This document shows positions 47,784-56,910 of a stretch of 64,000 nucleotides of DNA, piece by piece. Position 1 is the first letter of the stretch; each line of letters starts with the position of its first letter. Location of the stretch: contig CAVWFT010000003.1 of NCBI GenBank assembly GCA_963754445.1, positions 62,001 through 126,000 of the forward strand, given 5' to 3'. This stretch comes from Bog-473 sp963754445 (GTDB lineage Bacteria; Actinomycetota; Acidimicrobiia; Acidimicrobiales; RAAP-2). Below the pieces are notes generated by a model, which saw only the letters and a program-made list of their open reading frames with translations, was not told the DNA's origin and did not search any database. The position numbers and the translations under genes are program-made.

Positions 47784-50540
47784 ATGAGGCAACTCGAATT
47801 CGTTCGACGGGGGACTACGTCCAGGATGTCCATAGATACCGGCGGCCCGCGGGTACGCCAGCGTGCGGACGGAAGCCATTGGCCGCTCGTCGGTCGAGCG
47901 CGTGAGATCTCCCTACTGAGGGAGGCCATATCGGACCGGCGCGGCGCGGTGATCAGCGGACCGGCCGGCGTCGGCAAGACCGCCCTGGCCTCGGTGGGTG
48001 TGGCCTTCGCACGGGACCAGGGCATGGCGGTCACCGCCGTTGCCGGGACGAGGTCCTCGCGCCCATATCCCTTCGGTGCCTTCGGATCCCTGCTGGCCCA
48101 CGAATCGGCTCCTCGGGCCGTCGGCCCCGAATCCTTCGCCGAGCTGCTGCGTCATTACACGCGCCAGCTGCTCGAAGATGCCGATGGCCGTCCGTTGCTG
48201 GTCTTCGTCGACGACGCTCACCTGCTCGACGACGGTTCGGCCATGCTCGTCCACCAGCTCTCGCAGACCGGTTCGGCCACCATCCTGGCCTGCATTCTCA
48301 CGGCCGGCCGGGCGCGGCCTCCGGCGGCGGATTCGATGGTCGTGCTGTGGAAGGACCACCTGGCCCGACGCATCGAGCTGGTGCCGCTCGACGAGCAGGC
48401 GATGGAGGATCTCCTCCTGACGGTGCTCGGCGGACCGGTCGACGCGTTGAGCATGCGCCAGATCGCCGGGCGCTCGCAGGGCGATCCGCTCATCCTGCGC
48501 GAGCTGGTCGAAGGGGCCGTCGCCGCCGGCACCCTCCTCGATGAGAACGGGGTGTGGCGTCAGCGCGGACCGCTGCAACCGACTGCCCGGCTGGGTGAGC
48601 TGGTCGCCATGCGGTTGGGCGAGGTCACCGAGGACGAGCGCCACGTCCTCGAGCTCACGGCGCTCGGAGAGCCCCTGGCCCAACCGGCCCTCGACGAGCT
48701 GGCCGACGCCGCCGCCGTGGAGTCGCTCGAGGACCGGGGCATTCTCACCAGCCGGATGGACGGGCGCCGTCTCCAGGTGCGTCTGGCCCACCCGGTCTAC
48801 GGCGACGTCATCCGACAGGGCATCAGTCCTCGGCGGGAGCGGGCCCTGGCCCGGGCCCTGGCTGAGGCGTCGGGCGGACGCCGCCAAGAGGACACTCTCC
48901 TCCTGGCATCGCTGCGCCTCGTCGGCGGCGGCGGCAGCCCCGAATTGCTCCTGGCCGGAGCCCAGGCGGCACGCGCCCGGCGTGACTTCGAGCTGACCGA
49001 GCGCATGGCCCGGGCTGCCATCGAGAGCGGCGCGGGGTTCGATGCCCGGTTGCTGGCCGCCGAAGCGGCGCACAACAGGGGCCGACACGCCCAGGCCGAG
49101 ACGGAGCTGGCGACCCTGGCCTTGGGGGCGGAGACGGTCTCGGAGTCCGTCCGCGTCGCTCTCATGCGCTTCGACCACGAGTTCTTCAGCACGGGCACGG
49201 CTGATGTCTCGACGATCGAGGACCTCTTGTTGACCGACATCGAGCCCACGTGGCGCGACGAGCTGCTGGCCCGCCGGCTGATCCTCGACGGTCTCCAACG
49301 CGGTCCGCGTGCCGTCATCGAGGCCGTGCCGTTTCCGCTCGAGCGCGCCCCCGGCGAACCGCGGACCAGCCTCCATGCCGTCCTGGGCGACAGCCTGACC
49401 CGCGCCGGCACGTTGACCCGGGCCCTGCGCCTCCTGGCCCCGACCACCCCGGTACTTCCGGGGTCGGCGTCCGGCGGCGGACTCAGCGACGGCACCGATC
49501 CGGCCGGTCAGCAGGCCCGCTCGGAAATGTGGGGATCGTTCGGCACCCACGGTCTCGCCCTGATCGGACTGGGCCGCCTGCGCGAGGTCGAAGAACTGTT
49601 GGCCTCTGCCCGGGACGAAATGGCCTTCAATCCCGGTTCGCTCGAAAGTGCGGTGGTCGCGGCGAACCTCGCAGCGTTGCGTCTCGAGCAGGGTCGGGTT
49701 CAGAGCTCCTTCCTGCAGGCGACGAGTGCCTCCGCCATCTTCATGGACCTCGACCTCCCCGTCTCCGCTCGCTGGTGCTTCGCCCACACGGCGTTGGCCC
49801 TGGCGCTGGCCGGTGTCGCCGGCAAGGCCGCCGAGACCCTGGCCGAACTCGACGCCCTCCGTCTGCCCACGGACATGGAGTACGAGGTCGAGGTCCTCCA
49901 GGCGCGGGCCTGGGCCTGGGCCGCTGCAGGCGACATGGGCACGGCCCGAAAGAACCTCGAAGTGGCCGTTGAGCTGGGGCGGGAGGTGGGCGACCTCCTC
50001 GGCGCCACCAAGGCGCTGCACGGACTGGCCCGGGTGGGACGGGCCCGTCAGGTCGCCGACCAGATGGGTGAGCTGGCCGAACAGGTCGAGGGTGACTTCA
50101 CCCAGGCTCGCTTCGCGTACACCCTGGCCGCAGCAGCCAAGGACAGCCGCTCCCTCGAGGACGCCGCCGGCCGCTTCGAGGATCTCGGCGCCCTCCTCTA
50201 CGCCGCCGAAGCCCTCGGCGAGTCGGCGGTCCATTCCCGCCGTGACGGCAAGACCCGAGAAGCAGCTGCGTCCCAGCAGCGCGCCGCCCGACTGCTCTCC
50301 CGGTGCGAGGGGGCCGTGACCCCGTTCGTTCGGGCCATCGGCGCCCGGGCGCAGCTCACCCCCGCCGAACTGGACACGGCTTTGCAGGCGGCGACCGGGA
50401 GCACCGACAAGCAGATTGCCGAGATGATGCATCTCTCGGTCCGGACGGTCGAGAACCGCCTCCACCGGGCCTACCAAAAACTCGGCCTCTCGCATCGGCG
50501 CGAGCTGGCCGACGCCCTGCGCGATCTGCCCGGCACGTGA
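47784..50540 (+). CDS. LAL-type LuxR-family ATPase regulator
   Basis: Up to 918 residues. The N-terminal AAA domain has the Walker A motif ISGPAGVGKTALA and Walker B LLVFVDDAHLLDD. A long helical TPR-like middle part (about 380-820) and a C-terminal LuxR HTH (QIAEMMHLSVRTVENRLHRAYQKLGL) follow. Large STAND-type regulators of this form activate transcription on binding an unknown signal. ATG 47784 and ATG 47826 (MSIDTGGPR) are both possible starts; the latter lies after a GGGGGA tract. It has the same architecture as the regulator at 61226-63871. It is divergent from the flbD-mot operon, but no evidence links it to motility. Confidence 0.85.
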   Translation: MRQLEFVRRGTTSRMSIDTGGPRVRQRADGSHWPLVGRAREISLLREAISDRRGAVISGPAGVGKTALASVGVAFARDQGMAVTAVAGTRSSRPYPFGAFGSLLAHESAPRAVGPESFAELLRHYTRQLLEDADGRPLLVFVDDAHLLDDGSAMLVHQLSQTGSATILACILTAGRARPPAADSMVVLWKDHLARRIELVPLDEQAMEDLLLTVLGGPVDALSMRQIAGRSQGDPLILRELVEGAVAAGTLLDENGVWRQRGPLQPTARLGELVAMRLGEVTEDERHVLELTALGEPLAQPALDELADAAAVESLEDRGILTSRMDGRRLQVRLAHPVYGDVIRQGISPRRERALARALAEASGGRRQEDTLLLASLRLVGGGGSPELLLAGAQAARARRDFELTERMARAAIESGAGFDARLLAAEAAHNRGRHAQAETELATLALGAETVSESVRVALMRFDHEFFSTGTADVSTIEDLLLTDIEPTWRDELLARRLILDGLQRGPRAVIEAVPFPLERAPGEPRTSLHAVLGDSLTRAGTLTRALRLLAPTTPVLPGSASGGGLSDGTDPAGQQARSEMWGSFGTHGLALIGLGRLREVEELLASARDEMAFNPGSLESAVVAANLAALRLEQGRVQSSFLQATSASAIFMDLDLPVSARWCFAHTALALALAGVAGKAAETLAELDALRLPTDMEYEVEVLQARAWAWAAAGDMGTARKNLEVAVELGREVGDLLGATKALHGLARVGRARQVADQMGELAEQVEGDFTQARFAYTLAAAAKDSRSLEDAAGRFEDLGALLYAAEALGESAVHSRRDGKTREAAASQQRAARLLSRCEGAVTPFVRAIGARAQLTPAELDTALQAATGSTDKQIAEMMHLSVRTVENRLHRAYQKLGLSHRRELADALRDLPGT

Positions 50541-50583
50541 AGCCCGCTGAGAGCAGCCCTCGAACGGTCATGCGAAAACGAGA

Positions 50584-50601
50584 ACGTGTTGCAAAACACG
50601 T
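50584..50601. promoter_or_regulatory. Palindromic operator candidate upstream of the GbsR/MarR-like gene
   Basis: A perfect 7-bp inverted repeat ACGTGTT-GCAA-AACACGT lies in an AT-richer island between the LAL gene and the regulator gene. The spacing suits a dimeric winged-helix protein. A second, looser pair (TTTCA/TGAAA) lies at about 50634-50650. Autoregulation is inference. Confidence 0.5.
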
Positions 50602-50667
50602 GCGGTTCGCATGCCCTACGATCCCGTTGTACTTTCACTGGATACTGAAATCTGTGGGTACTCCCCG

Positions 50668-51198
50668 TTGACCGAATCCCCGAATGAGTTGGATTGGCGC
50701 CACCGCTTTGTCGAGGACATGGGCGGTCTGGTCCTCGTCCATGGCGCACCGAGGGCGCTCATGCGCGTCCTCGGTTGGATGGTCGTGTGTGAGCCGGCCG
50801 AGCAGACGGCGACGGACGTCCAGGACACCCTGGGCCTTTCCGCCGGGAGCGTGTCGACCGCGCTGCGCCTCCTCGGCGAGATCGGCCTGACCGAGCGGGT
50901 GAATCGGCCCGGCGATCGACGGATCTTCTACCAGTTGAGCACCGAAGGCTGGGAGCTCGTCCTCCAGCAGCGCTTCCGGGCCTTCACCGAGATCCGGGAA
51001 GTGGCCGACAAGGCCATCGCCGCCAGCGGACCCGACGCCAACGACCGGCTGCACGAAATGCGCGACACCTGGGCCTTCATGGAGTCGAGTGGCACCCAGC
51101 TGCTCGCCGCCAGCCGGGCCCGCCGCAACGGCCCCCCGGCGCCCCAGCAACAAGCGGCCTCGTCGTCCACCATGACGCAACCGCAGACCGAGGCCTGA
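50668..51198 (+). CDS. GbsR/MarR-like winged-helix regulator
   Basis: About 176 residues. The winged helix is visible as ALMRVLGWMVVCEPAEQTATDVQDTLGLSAGSVSTALRLLGEIGLTERVNRPGDRRIFY, with the GbsR-type start (RFVEDMGGLVLVHGAPRALMRVLGW). The start is uncertain: TTG 50668 is preferred because the 19 codons from ATG 50611 have only about half G/C at third positions, unlike the gene body, and overlap likely regulatory DNA. The C-terminus is Gln/Ser-rich. It is convergent with the UPF0016 gene. The ligand is unknown. Confidence 0.75.
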   Translation: MTESPNELDWRHRFVEDMGGLVLVHGAPRALMRVLGWMVVCEPAEQTATDVQDTLGLSAGSVSTALRLLGEIGLTERVNRPGDRRIFYQLSTEGWELVLQQRFRAFTEIREVADKAIAASGPDANDRLHEMRDTWAFMESSGTQLLAASRARRNGPPAPQQQAASSSTMTQPQTEA

Positions 51199-51205
51199 GT
51201 CCCGA

Positions 51206-51790
51206 CTAGCGCGTCGCCTCCCAGGCCGCCCAGCCCGCCAGAGCGAACAGGATGACCGCCGTGGCGATGCGAATGGTTGCGATGTTCACCAGCCGCAGAA
51301 TGCTCTGCCCGCTGACGACGGCGAGCCCGGCAACCGCCCACAGAGCCAGCACGGCACCCACCGCCACCGACAGTGGGTCGTGGTAGTGGGCGGCCAGGTT
51401 GGCAGTCAGGATCTGGGTCAGGTCACCCCACTCGGCCAGGAAGATGACGAGGAAGGCCGTCATTGCCACGCGATGGTGCGATCCGGCCTCCTTCTCCACC
51501 AGCTCCTCCTCCTGGCGCTCCTTGACGGCTTCGCGCAGAGCGAGGACGGCGCCGATGGCGAACATCACGGCGACGATGATCTCGAGAGCACGATGCGGCA
51601 GCAGGTGGAAGAGGGCGACACCGATCGTCACCGCGATCACGACGTGGATTGCGAAGCCGGCTGCGGCCCCGAGCCAGACCATCAAGGGTTTCCCGCGGGT
51701 CGACAGCACCAGAGAGGCGAACATCGTCTTGTCGGGCAGCTCGCCCAGGAAGATGATCGGAAAGACGGCGAGGATGACACCGATTTGCAA
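51206..51790 (-). CDS. UPF0016/GDT1-family cation transporter
   Basis: A 194-residue membrane protein with about six helices. The two family signatures FLGELPDKTMFASL and FLAEWGDLTQILTA are the E-x-G/P-D-K/x-T/S repeats that form the ion path. Known members export Mn2+ or Ca2+. TTG at 51790 is preceded by AAAGG; no ATG or GTG fits the expected N-terminus (QIGVILAVFPIIFLGELPDK). It is seven bases from the convergent regulator gene. Confidence 0.85.
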   Translation of the reverse strand: MQIGVILAVFPIIFLGELPDKTMFASLVLSTRGKPLMVWLGAAAGFAIHVVIAVTIGVALFHLLPHRALEIIVAVMFAIGAVLALREAVKERQEEELVEKEAGSHHRVAMTAFLVIFLAEWGDLTQILTANLAAHYHDPLSVAVGAVLALWAVAGLAVVSGQSILRLVNIATIRIATAVILFALAGWAAWEATR

Positions 51791-51908
51791 CGGGGGCCTT
51801 TCTGTCGGGATCGAACGTACCGCGCCGGCCGGTCGGTCCGACCGTCGGCGCTCCTCGATCCGCGCTGATTCAGTGCACGATCGACCCTGGCGGCACGAGT
51901 GAAGCGGA

Positions 51909-52754
51909 TTACTCCCCGGCGGTGGTGGCGTCGAGCAGGGAACGACCTGTGAGCTCGTAGACGGTCTCGTCGTCCGAGTGCCGCCACAGTTCGAGCAGTT
52001 CGTAGGAGACCGGATCGCATCCGTACCGCATCGGACCGGCATGATCGAGCACCGCATCGACGATGTCGTTCGCCGCCTCGCCCGCAGCGACCACGCGGGG
52101 GTCGGCGTACTCCTTGCGGAGCCGGTCGGCCGTGGCGCTGAGTGCCCGGTAGTGCTCGAAGCGTGCGGCGTCCCCCTCCCCCGTGCTGAGGCGGAACATG
52201 TCTGTATCGATCGGCCCCGGCAGGATCTCGACGACTCGGATGCCGAACGGGGCGACTTCGGTGCGCAGCGTGTCGTCGAAGGCGGACACCGCCGCCTTGG
52301 AGGCCCGGTACGCGGAGAAGAAGGGGACGGACGCGAAGATCGACGACGAACTGACCGTGCAGACCACGGCGGGCGCATTCGCCCGCAACAGGGGAATCGC
52401 CGCCGAGGTCAGGGCGACGACACCGAAGACGTTCGTCTCGAACATCCGGCGCCAGTCGTCGACGTTGGCATGCTCCACGGGGAGATAGTCGGTGTCGATG
52501 CCGGCGTTGTTGACCAGGACGGTCAGGTCCTCGGGTAACTCGAACGTGGAGGGATCCGTGACGTCGAGACGCCGGACCTCGAGAGCGCCTTTGGCCTCGG
52601 CCAGCATGGACTCGCCCGCCGCCGGATCACGCATGGTGGCCACGGTCCTGAATCCCCGGGCCGCCAGCTCGAGTGCCACCGCCCGACCGATGCCCCGACT
52701 GGCCCCGGTGACGAGGGCGCTGCCGTGCACATCCATGGCCGCACCCGTGCTCAC
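51909..52754 (-). CDS. Short-chain dehydrogenase/reductase
   Basis: About 281 residues. The Rossmann motif VTGASRGIGRAVALELAARG, NNAG (VLVNNAGI), the Ser in CTVSSSSIF and the catalytic Y-x3-K (YRASKAAV) mark a classical SDR using NAD(P). GTG 52754 overlaps the VOC gene stop as GTGA; ATG 52736 is the alternative. Substrate cannot be told from sequence. Confidence 0.85.
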   Translation of the reverse strand: MSTGAAMDVHGSALVTGASRGIGRAVALELAARGFRTVATMRDPAAGESMLAEAKGALEVRRLDVTDPSTFELPEDLTVLVNNAGIDTDYLPVEHANVDDWRRMFETNVFGVVALTSAAIPLLRANAPAVVCTVSSSSIFASVPFFSAYRASKAAVSAFDDTLRTEVAPFGIRVVEILPGPIDTDMFRLSTGEGDAARFEHYRALSATADRLRKEYADPRVVAAGEAANDIVDAVLDHAGPMRYGCDPVSYELLELWRHSDDETVYELTGRSLLDATTAGE

Positions 52755-53104
52755 AGGTCGTACGCCGTGGCGTGTCGCGGCTCGTAGAGCAGGACCGTGC
52801 CGGCACCGGGCACCTTGAGGCCGATGCCACGCCCGAAGCCACGGCTCTCGATGTCCCCGTCGAACTGTGCTCCCTTCGTCACGAGCTCGGCCACCGTCTC
52901 CTCGATGTCGTCGCACATGAACGAGAGCTCGTGGTGCTCGCCTTCGCCGCCGGTCGGGTGGACGCCCAGCTCCGAGGGTCCCGTACGGAAGATCAGCCAG
53001 CCGTCGTGGCTGTCGACATAGGGCCAGTCGAGGACATCGCGGAAGAAGGCGCGGGCCGCGTCCGCGTCGTCTGCATGGAGCAGGGCATGCACGCCAGTGA
53101 TCAT
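52751..53104 (-). CDS. VOC/glyoxalase-fold protein
   Basis: A 117-residue single vicinal-oxygen-chelate module (GVHALLHADDADAARAFFRDVLDWPYVDSHDGWLIFRTG, then GEHHELSFMCDDIEETVAEL). It resembles bleomycin-resistance/glyoxalase-like proteins of unknown substrate. It is translationally coupled to the SDR gene and follows the TIGR01777-type gene by 10 bases. Confidence 0.8.
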   Translation of the reverse strand: MITGVHALLHADDADAARAFFRDVLDWPYVDSHDGWLIFRTGPSELGVHPTGGEGEHHELSFMCDDIEETVAELVTKGAQFDGDIESRGFGRGIGLKVPGAGTVLLYEPRHATAYDL

Positions 53105-53114
53105 GGTCGAGACA

Positions 53115-54470
53115 CTAGGCCGCGTTCTCGATCTCCTCGTCGGCCAGGGCCGGCGTCCGGCCGAGGAGATGACGCAGGCATGCCTCGAGCGTGCGGTGCC
53201 GGAACGGTTGCCCGGCGTCGATGAGTCGAGCGGGGACGACGCGCTGGCCGGCCAGGGCGAATTCGTGTGCTGCCTCCCCGCCCAGGAGGAGTCGAGGTCC
53301 GATCGACGGCACGGGTAGCAGGGCCGGACGACGAAGGACGCGGGCCAGCGTCTGCGCGTACTCGCTGTTGCGCACAGGGTTCGGTGCTACGGCATTCACA
53401 GGCCCCTCGAGTTCGGCATCCGCGGCACAGCGAGCGATGACGTTGACCACGTCGTCGATGCCGATCCACGGCACCCATTGTCGGCCGCCACCGACGGGAC
53501 CGCCGAGGCCCGAAGCGAACAGCGGCCGGAAGGCGCGCAGGAGCCCGCCTCTCGGGGACTGCACGATGCCGTTTCGGACGTGCACGACCCGGATCCCCGC
53601 CGCGGCGGCCGGTGCCGTTGCCTCCTCCCAGTCGCGTACCAGATCCGCAAGAAATCCAGACCCCCCGACGCTGTCCTCAGTCAAGAGCTCGTCGCCACGA
53701 TCCGGTCCGTAGTAACCGACAGCCGAGGCCGTGACCAGAATCCGCGGTCCGTCCGACATCCCCGCCATGAGCCGGGCCAAGCGACGGGTCGGTTCGACCC
53801 GGCTCGAGTGCACGTGCTTCTTGTGTGCCTCGCTGAAGCGACCGGCGATGGAGGCACCCGCCAGATGCACCACCGCGTCGACGCCCTCGAGCGAACGGGC
53901 ATCGGGGGCGTCCGGTTCCCAGCGTCGCTCGCCGGGACCGCTGGGTGCCTGGCGGACCAGCCGGACCACGTCGTGCCCGCCCGTGCTCAAGAAGGCACAG
54001 AGCGCAGCACCGATCAAACCGGACGAGCCGGTCACGGCCACCGTCATCGGGTTCGGGCGAAACCGGCTCAGGTGCCGATGCGCGGCGAGATCGCCGGCGA
54101 GCTGACGCTGGCGGTAGTGGAACATGTCGTCCAGGAAGGTCGACGGCAACGGCGTGTCCACGACATCGGTCACCGTGGTCAGTGCCTCGGACAAGGCCTT
54201 GAACTCGTGGCGATGCCGCCAGTGCAGGGGCAACGAGACCAACTCGTCGATGAACAGATGCGGCGGCTCGCACGCCACGTGCTGCGCCACCCAACGCACG
54301 CCGCCGGGCAGTCGGAGAACGGCCCGTCCATCACGCAACGAGGTGGCTTCCTGGACCACCCGCACGGGCTGCCAGGGAGGAGACAACCGATGGATGGCAC
54401 CTGGTCGCCCGTGCCAGGCGAAGACCTCGTCGATCGGCGAGTCGACCGTCTGCGATGCACGCAGTCCCAT
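53115..54470 (-). CDS. SRPBCC domain fused to TIGR01777-family NAD-dependent epimerase
   Basis: A 451-residue protein. The N-terminal 140 residues are a START/SRPBCC-type domain (SQTVDSPIDEVFAWHGRPGAIHRLSPPWQ). The rest is an atypical SDR of the TIGR01777/YfcH family with TGSSGLIGAALCAFLSTGGHDV, the SAVGYYG motif and a C-terminal DUF1731 (RRPALLPVPSIGPRLLLGGEAA). The SRPBCC-epimerase fusion is known in actinobacteria. ATG at 54470 follows a GGGAGTAGG tract just after the photolyase stop. Confidence 0.85.
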   Translation of the reverse strand: MGLRASQTVDSPIDEVFAWHGRPGAIHRLSPPWQPVRVVQEATSLRDGRAVLRLPGGVRWVAQHVACEPPHLFIDELVSLPLHWRHRHEFKALSEALTTVTDVVDTPLPSTFLDDMFHYRQRQLAGDLAAHRHLSRFRPNPMTVAVTGSSGLIGAALCAFLSTGGHDVVRLVRQAPSGPGERRWEPDAPDARSLEGVDAVVHLAGASIAGRFSEAHKKHVHSSRVEPTRRLARLMAGMSDGPRILVTASAVGYYGPDRGDELLTEDSVGGSGFLADLVRDWEEATAPAAAAGIRVVHVRNGIVQSPRGGLLRAFRPLFASGLGGPVGGGRQWVPWIGIDDVVNVIARCAADAELEGPVNAVAPNPVRNSEYAQTLARVLRRPALLPVPSIGPRLLLGGEAAHEFALAGQRVVPARLIDAGQPFRHRTLEACLRHLLGRTPALADEEIENAA

Positions 54471-54477
54471 GCTGGAC

Positions 54478-55827
54478 CTACTCCCTTCCCCAGAGGGGAT
54501 CCGGATATCCGAGAGACTCGCGCCGCTCCGGGGGCAGGCGCCATGGCTGATGCACCGCCGGGCCCTCGATTCCGGCGAGTTCGGGCACATAGCGGCGCAC
54601 GTACGACCCGTCCGGATCATGGCGCAGGGCCTGTCGGAGAAGGTTGAAGCGGCGGTTCGGCCTGGTGTCGTTGCCCGTTCCGGCGATCCACTGCCAGTTG
54701 CCCGAGTTGTTGGCCACGTCGGCATCGGTCAGCCAATTCATGAAGTGGGCGGCGCCGAGACGCCAGTCGAGACCCAGGTCCTTGACGAGGTACGCCGCAG
54801 CCAGCATCCGGGCCCGGTTGTGCATGAACCCTTCCCGCACGAGTTGACGCATCGCTGCATCGACCACCGGGATTCCCGTCCGGCCCCGCTGCCAGGCTTC
54901 GAGCGCCGCCGGCTCGTGACGCCAGCGGTGGCGCCGGGGGCGGTAGTCCTGACTCGCCAGGGCAGGGAACGCGGCATTGACCTGGAGATGAAAATCTCTC
55001 CAGCACAGTTGACGGACGAACGGATCATGGCTCTCTGCCCGATGTGCCAGCTCGAGAGGGGACAGGCAACCGAAGTGCAAGTAGGCGCTCAGTCGCGACG
55101 TGTGGTCCCCGGCCAGGTCGTCGTGGATTTCCTCGTACTGTCCGGCCCAGCGCCTGACCCAGCGGGCTGCAAGAGCTCGCCCGAGCGTCTCGCCACCACG
55201 CTGACGCGCGGGCGAGATGTGAGGACCGCCGGCCGCTTTCTTGACCGCGAGCGAACCGCGAGCCACTCCCTGAGGCACCACGACGCGAGCCGGTGCCCGC
55301 ACCGGGTCGCGCCAGGCGTGCGCGTGCCAGCGCAGCCAGTAGGGCGTGAAGACCGCATAATGATCCTTGCCGGCGGGCACCAGCTCGCCCGGGGGCACCA
55401 CGGCGACTCCGGGAAACGTGCGGAACGAGCGGCCCACCTCGGCACACGCCGCCGCGAGTCGCTCCTGGCGCTCCCGGGCGATCGGGCCGACGTCGTCGCT
55501 GGCCCAGACTCCTGACGCATGCACCCGATCGGCGAGAGCCGTCGTCTCCTCGACGACATCACCGCGGCGCACGAAGAGTTCACCTCCTCGCCCCCTGAGG
55601 GAGCGGCGCAGATCGGCCAGCGACTCGGAGAGGAAGGTCTCCCGGTTGGCCGACTCCAGAGAGCGCCCGATGACGGGATCGAGCACGAAGAGGGGCACCA
55701 CCCGGCGAGCCTCCCTGGAGGCGGCGGCCAGGGCCGGATGGTCGTGAATCCGCAGGTCACGGTTGAACAGCACCACCACGGTGCCCTCCCCGGTCGCTCG
55801 ACCCCTGCGTCCCTTCGTGTCCGTCAC
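54478..55827 (-). CDS. phr: Class I deoxyribodipyrimidine photolyase
   Basis: A 449-residue flavoenzyme that repairs UV-induced pyrimidine dimers with light. The N-terminal antenna domain starts VVVLFNRDLRIHDHPAL. The FAD-binding half shows TSRLSAYLHFGCLSPLEL, RQLCWRDFHLQV, and NSGNWQWIAGTGNDTRPNRRFN, with the Trp-rich segments needed for electron transfer. GTG at 55827 gives the natural N-terminus; an AT-rich palindrome and possible -10 lie directly before it and no ribosome site is seen, so the mRNA may be leaderless. Confidence 0.92.
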   Translation of the reverse strand: MTDTKGRRGRATGEGTVVVLFNRDLRIHDHPALAAASREARRVVPLFVLDPVIGRSLESANRETFLSESLADLRRSLRGRGGELFVRRGDVVEETTALADRVHASGVWASDDVGPIARERQERLAAACAEVGRSFRTFPGVAVVPPGELVPAGKDHYAVFTPYWLRWHAHAWRDPVRAPARVVVPQGVARGSLAVKKAAGGPHISPARQRGGETLGRALAARWVRRWAGQYEEIHDDLAGDHTSRLSAYLHFGCLSPLELAHRAESHDPFVRQLCWRDFHLQVNAAFPALASQDYRPRRHRWRHEPAALEAWQRGRTGIPVVDAAMRQLVREGFMHNRARMLAAAYLVKDLGLDWRLGAAHFMNWLTDADVANNSGNWQWIAGTGNDTRPNRRFNLLRQALRHDPDGSYVRRYVPELAGIEGPAVHQPWRLPPERRESLGYPDPLWGRE

Positions 55828-55834
55828 GGAACCT

Positions 55835-55848
55835 AATTTAGTGCTAAA
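55835..55848 (-). promoter_or_regulatory. Palindromic promoter/operator candidate of the photolyase gene
   Basis: TTTAG-CA-CTAAA is an inverted repeat overlapping a possible -10 (TAAATT at 55835-55840), about 8 bases before the GTG start. It is the only AT-rich patch nearby. A light- or redox-responsive repressor is one possibility. Confidence 0.4.
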
Positions 55849-56032
55849 AGAGCCGTCCCGACCGCACACCGAGAGCCCCCGGGAGGGGCGGGTCGGGCTC
55901 GGCGCCAACTCGATCGACGCCGAGATCCGCAACCCGGTGCAGGTCCCTGGACGGGACCGACGGGCGGCGAAGTTCGCTCGGCCCCGGGCAACTGGGAAAT
56001 GATGAGCCCAGTCCGACCAAGGAGATCTGCTC

Positions 56033-56845
56033 ATGTCCACGCTCGTGGTCGATCACGCGCGTGAAGGCGTGACCGTCATCACGCTGAATCGGCCCGATCG
56101 ACTCAACGCCATGAACGCGGAGTTGATCGGCGACCTCCACGACGCGCTGTCGGACCTCGGTTCTGATACCTCGTGTCGCGTCGTCGTCCTCACCGGTGCC
56201 GGGCGTGGATTTTGCGCCGGAATCGACCTGGCCGGATACGGAGCGCCACCTGGGACGACGGGTCGAGGGCGCGTGGAGGACACCTTCGCCATTCAGACGC
56301 ACATTGCCGCACTGGTCCCTCGACTCCGGGGGCTCCCCCAGCCGGTGATCTCTGCGGTCAACGGTCCGGCTGCCGGGGGTGGTCTCGCGCTGGCGTTGGC
56401 CAGCGATATTCGCATCGCCAGCGCGTCGGCCCGGTTCAATGTGGCCTTCGTGCGTCTGGGCATCTCGGGCTGCGATATCGGTGTGAGCTGGCTCCTGCCC
56501 CGGCTGATCGGTGCCTCGCGCGCCTGGGAGCTGATGCTGACCGGTCGCCTCATCGACGCCGAAGAAGCCGATCGGATCGGATTGGTCCTGCGCGTCGTTC
56601 CCGACGCCGATCTTCTGCCGACGGCGCTCGAGACCGCGGGACTGATCGCCGCCAACAGCCCCTGGGGCATCCGCATGACCAAGGAGGTCATGTGGTCGCA
56701 ACTCGAGATGGGTTCCCTCCAAGCAGGTATCGATCTCGAGAATCGGACCCAGGTCCTCTCGTCGATGACCGGCGACATGGCCGAAGCAGTGGCTGCGTTC
56801 TTGGAGAAGCGGCCGCCACGCTACGGAGCATCAGAGGAGGTCTGA
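56033..56845 (+). CDS. Enoyl-CoA hydratase/isomerase family protein
   Basis: A 270-residue crotonase-fold protein. The oxyanion-hole segments are visible as TGAGRGFCAGIDLAGYG and NGPAAGGGLALALASDIRIAS. The segment around FVRLGISGCDIGVSWLLPRLIG carries the family active-site loop. AAGGAGATC precedes the ATG. It is probably a fatty-acid or acyl-CoA enzyme; the exact substrate is not evident. It is divergent from the photolyase gene. Confidence 0.88.
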   Translation: MSTLVVDHAREGVTVITLNRPDRLNAMNAELIGDLHDALSDLGSDTSCRVVVLTGAGRGFCAGIDLAGYGAPPGTTGRGRVEDTFAIQTHIAALVPRLRGLPQPVISAVNGPAAGGGLALALASDIRIASASARFNVAFVRLGISGCDIGVSWLLPRLIGASRAWELMLTGRLIDAEEADRIGLVLRVVPDADLLPTALETAGLIAANSPWGIRMTKEVMWSQLEMGSLQAGIDLENRTQVLSSMTGDMAEAVAAFLEKRPPRYGASEEV

Positions 56846-56910
56846 CCTCGCAGGAGTCCGGCGAGGCGATGCCGGGCGGTCGATGGGGATGAGTACCTTT
56901 AGACCTTCTC

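Noticed and set aside
47913..50495. An 860-codon minus-strand frame under the first LAL gene
   Set aside because: Shadow frame: no domains, and the plus strand has clear Walker and HTH motifs.
50611..50667. The longer N-terminus of the GbsR/MarR-like protein from ATG 50611
   Set aside because: Its codons have low third-position GC compared with the gene, and the segment overlaps likely operator DNA, so the TTG start is preferred, though not proven.
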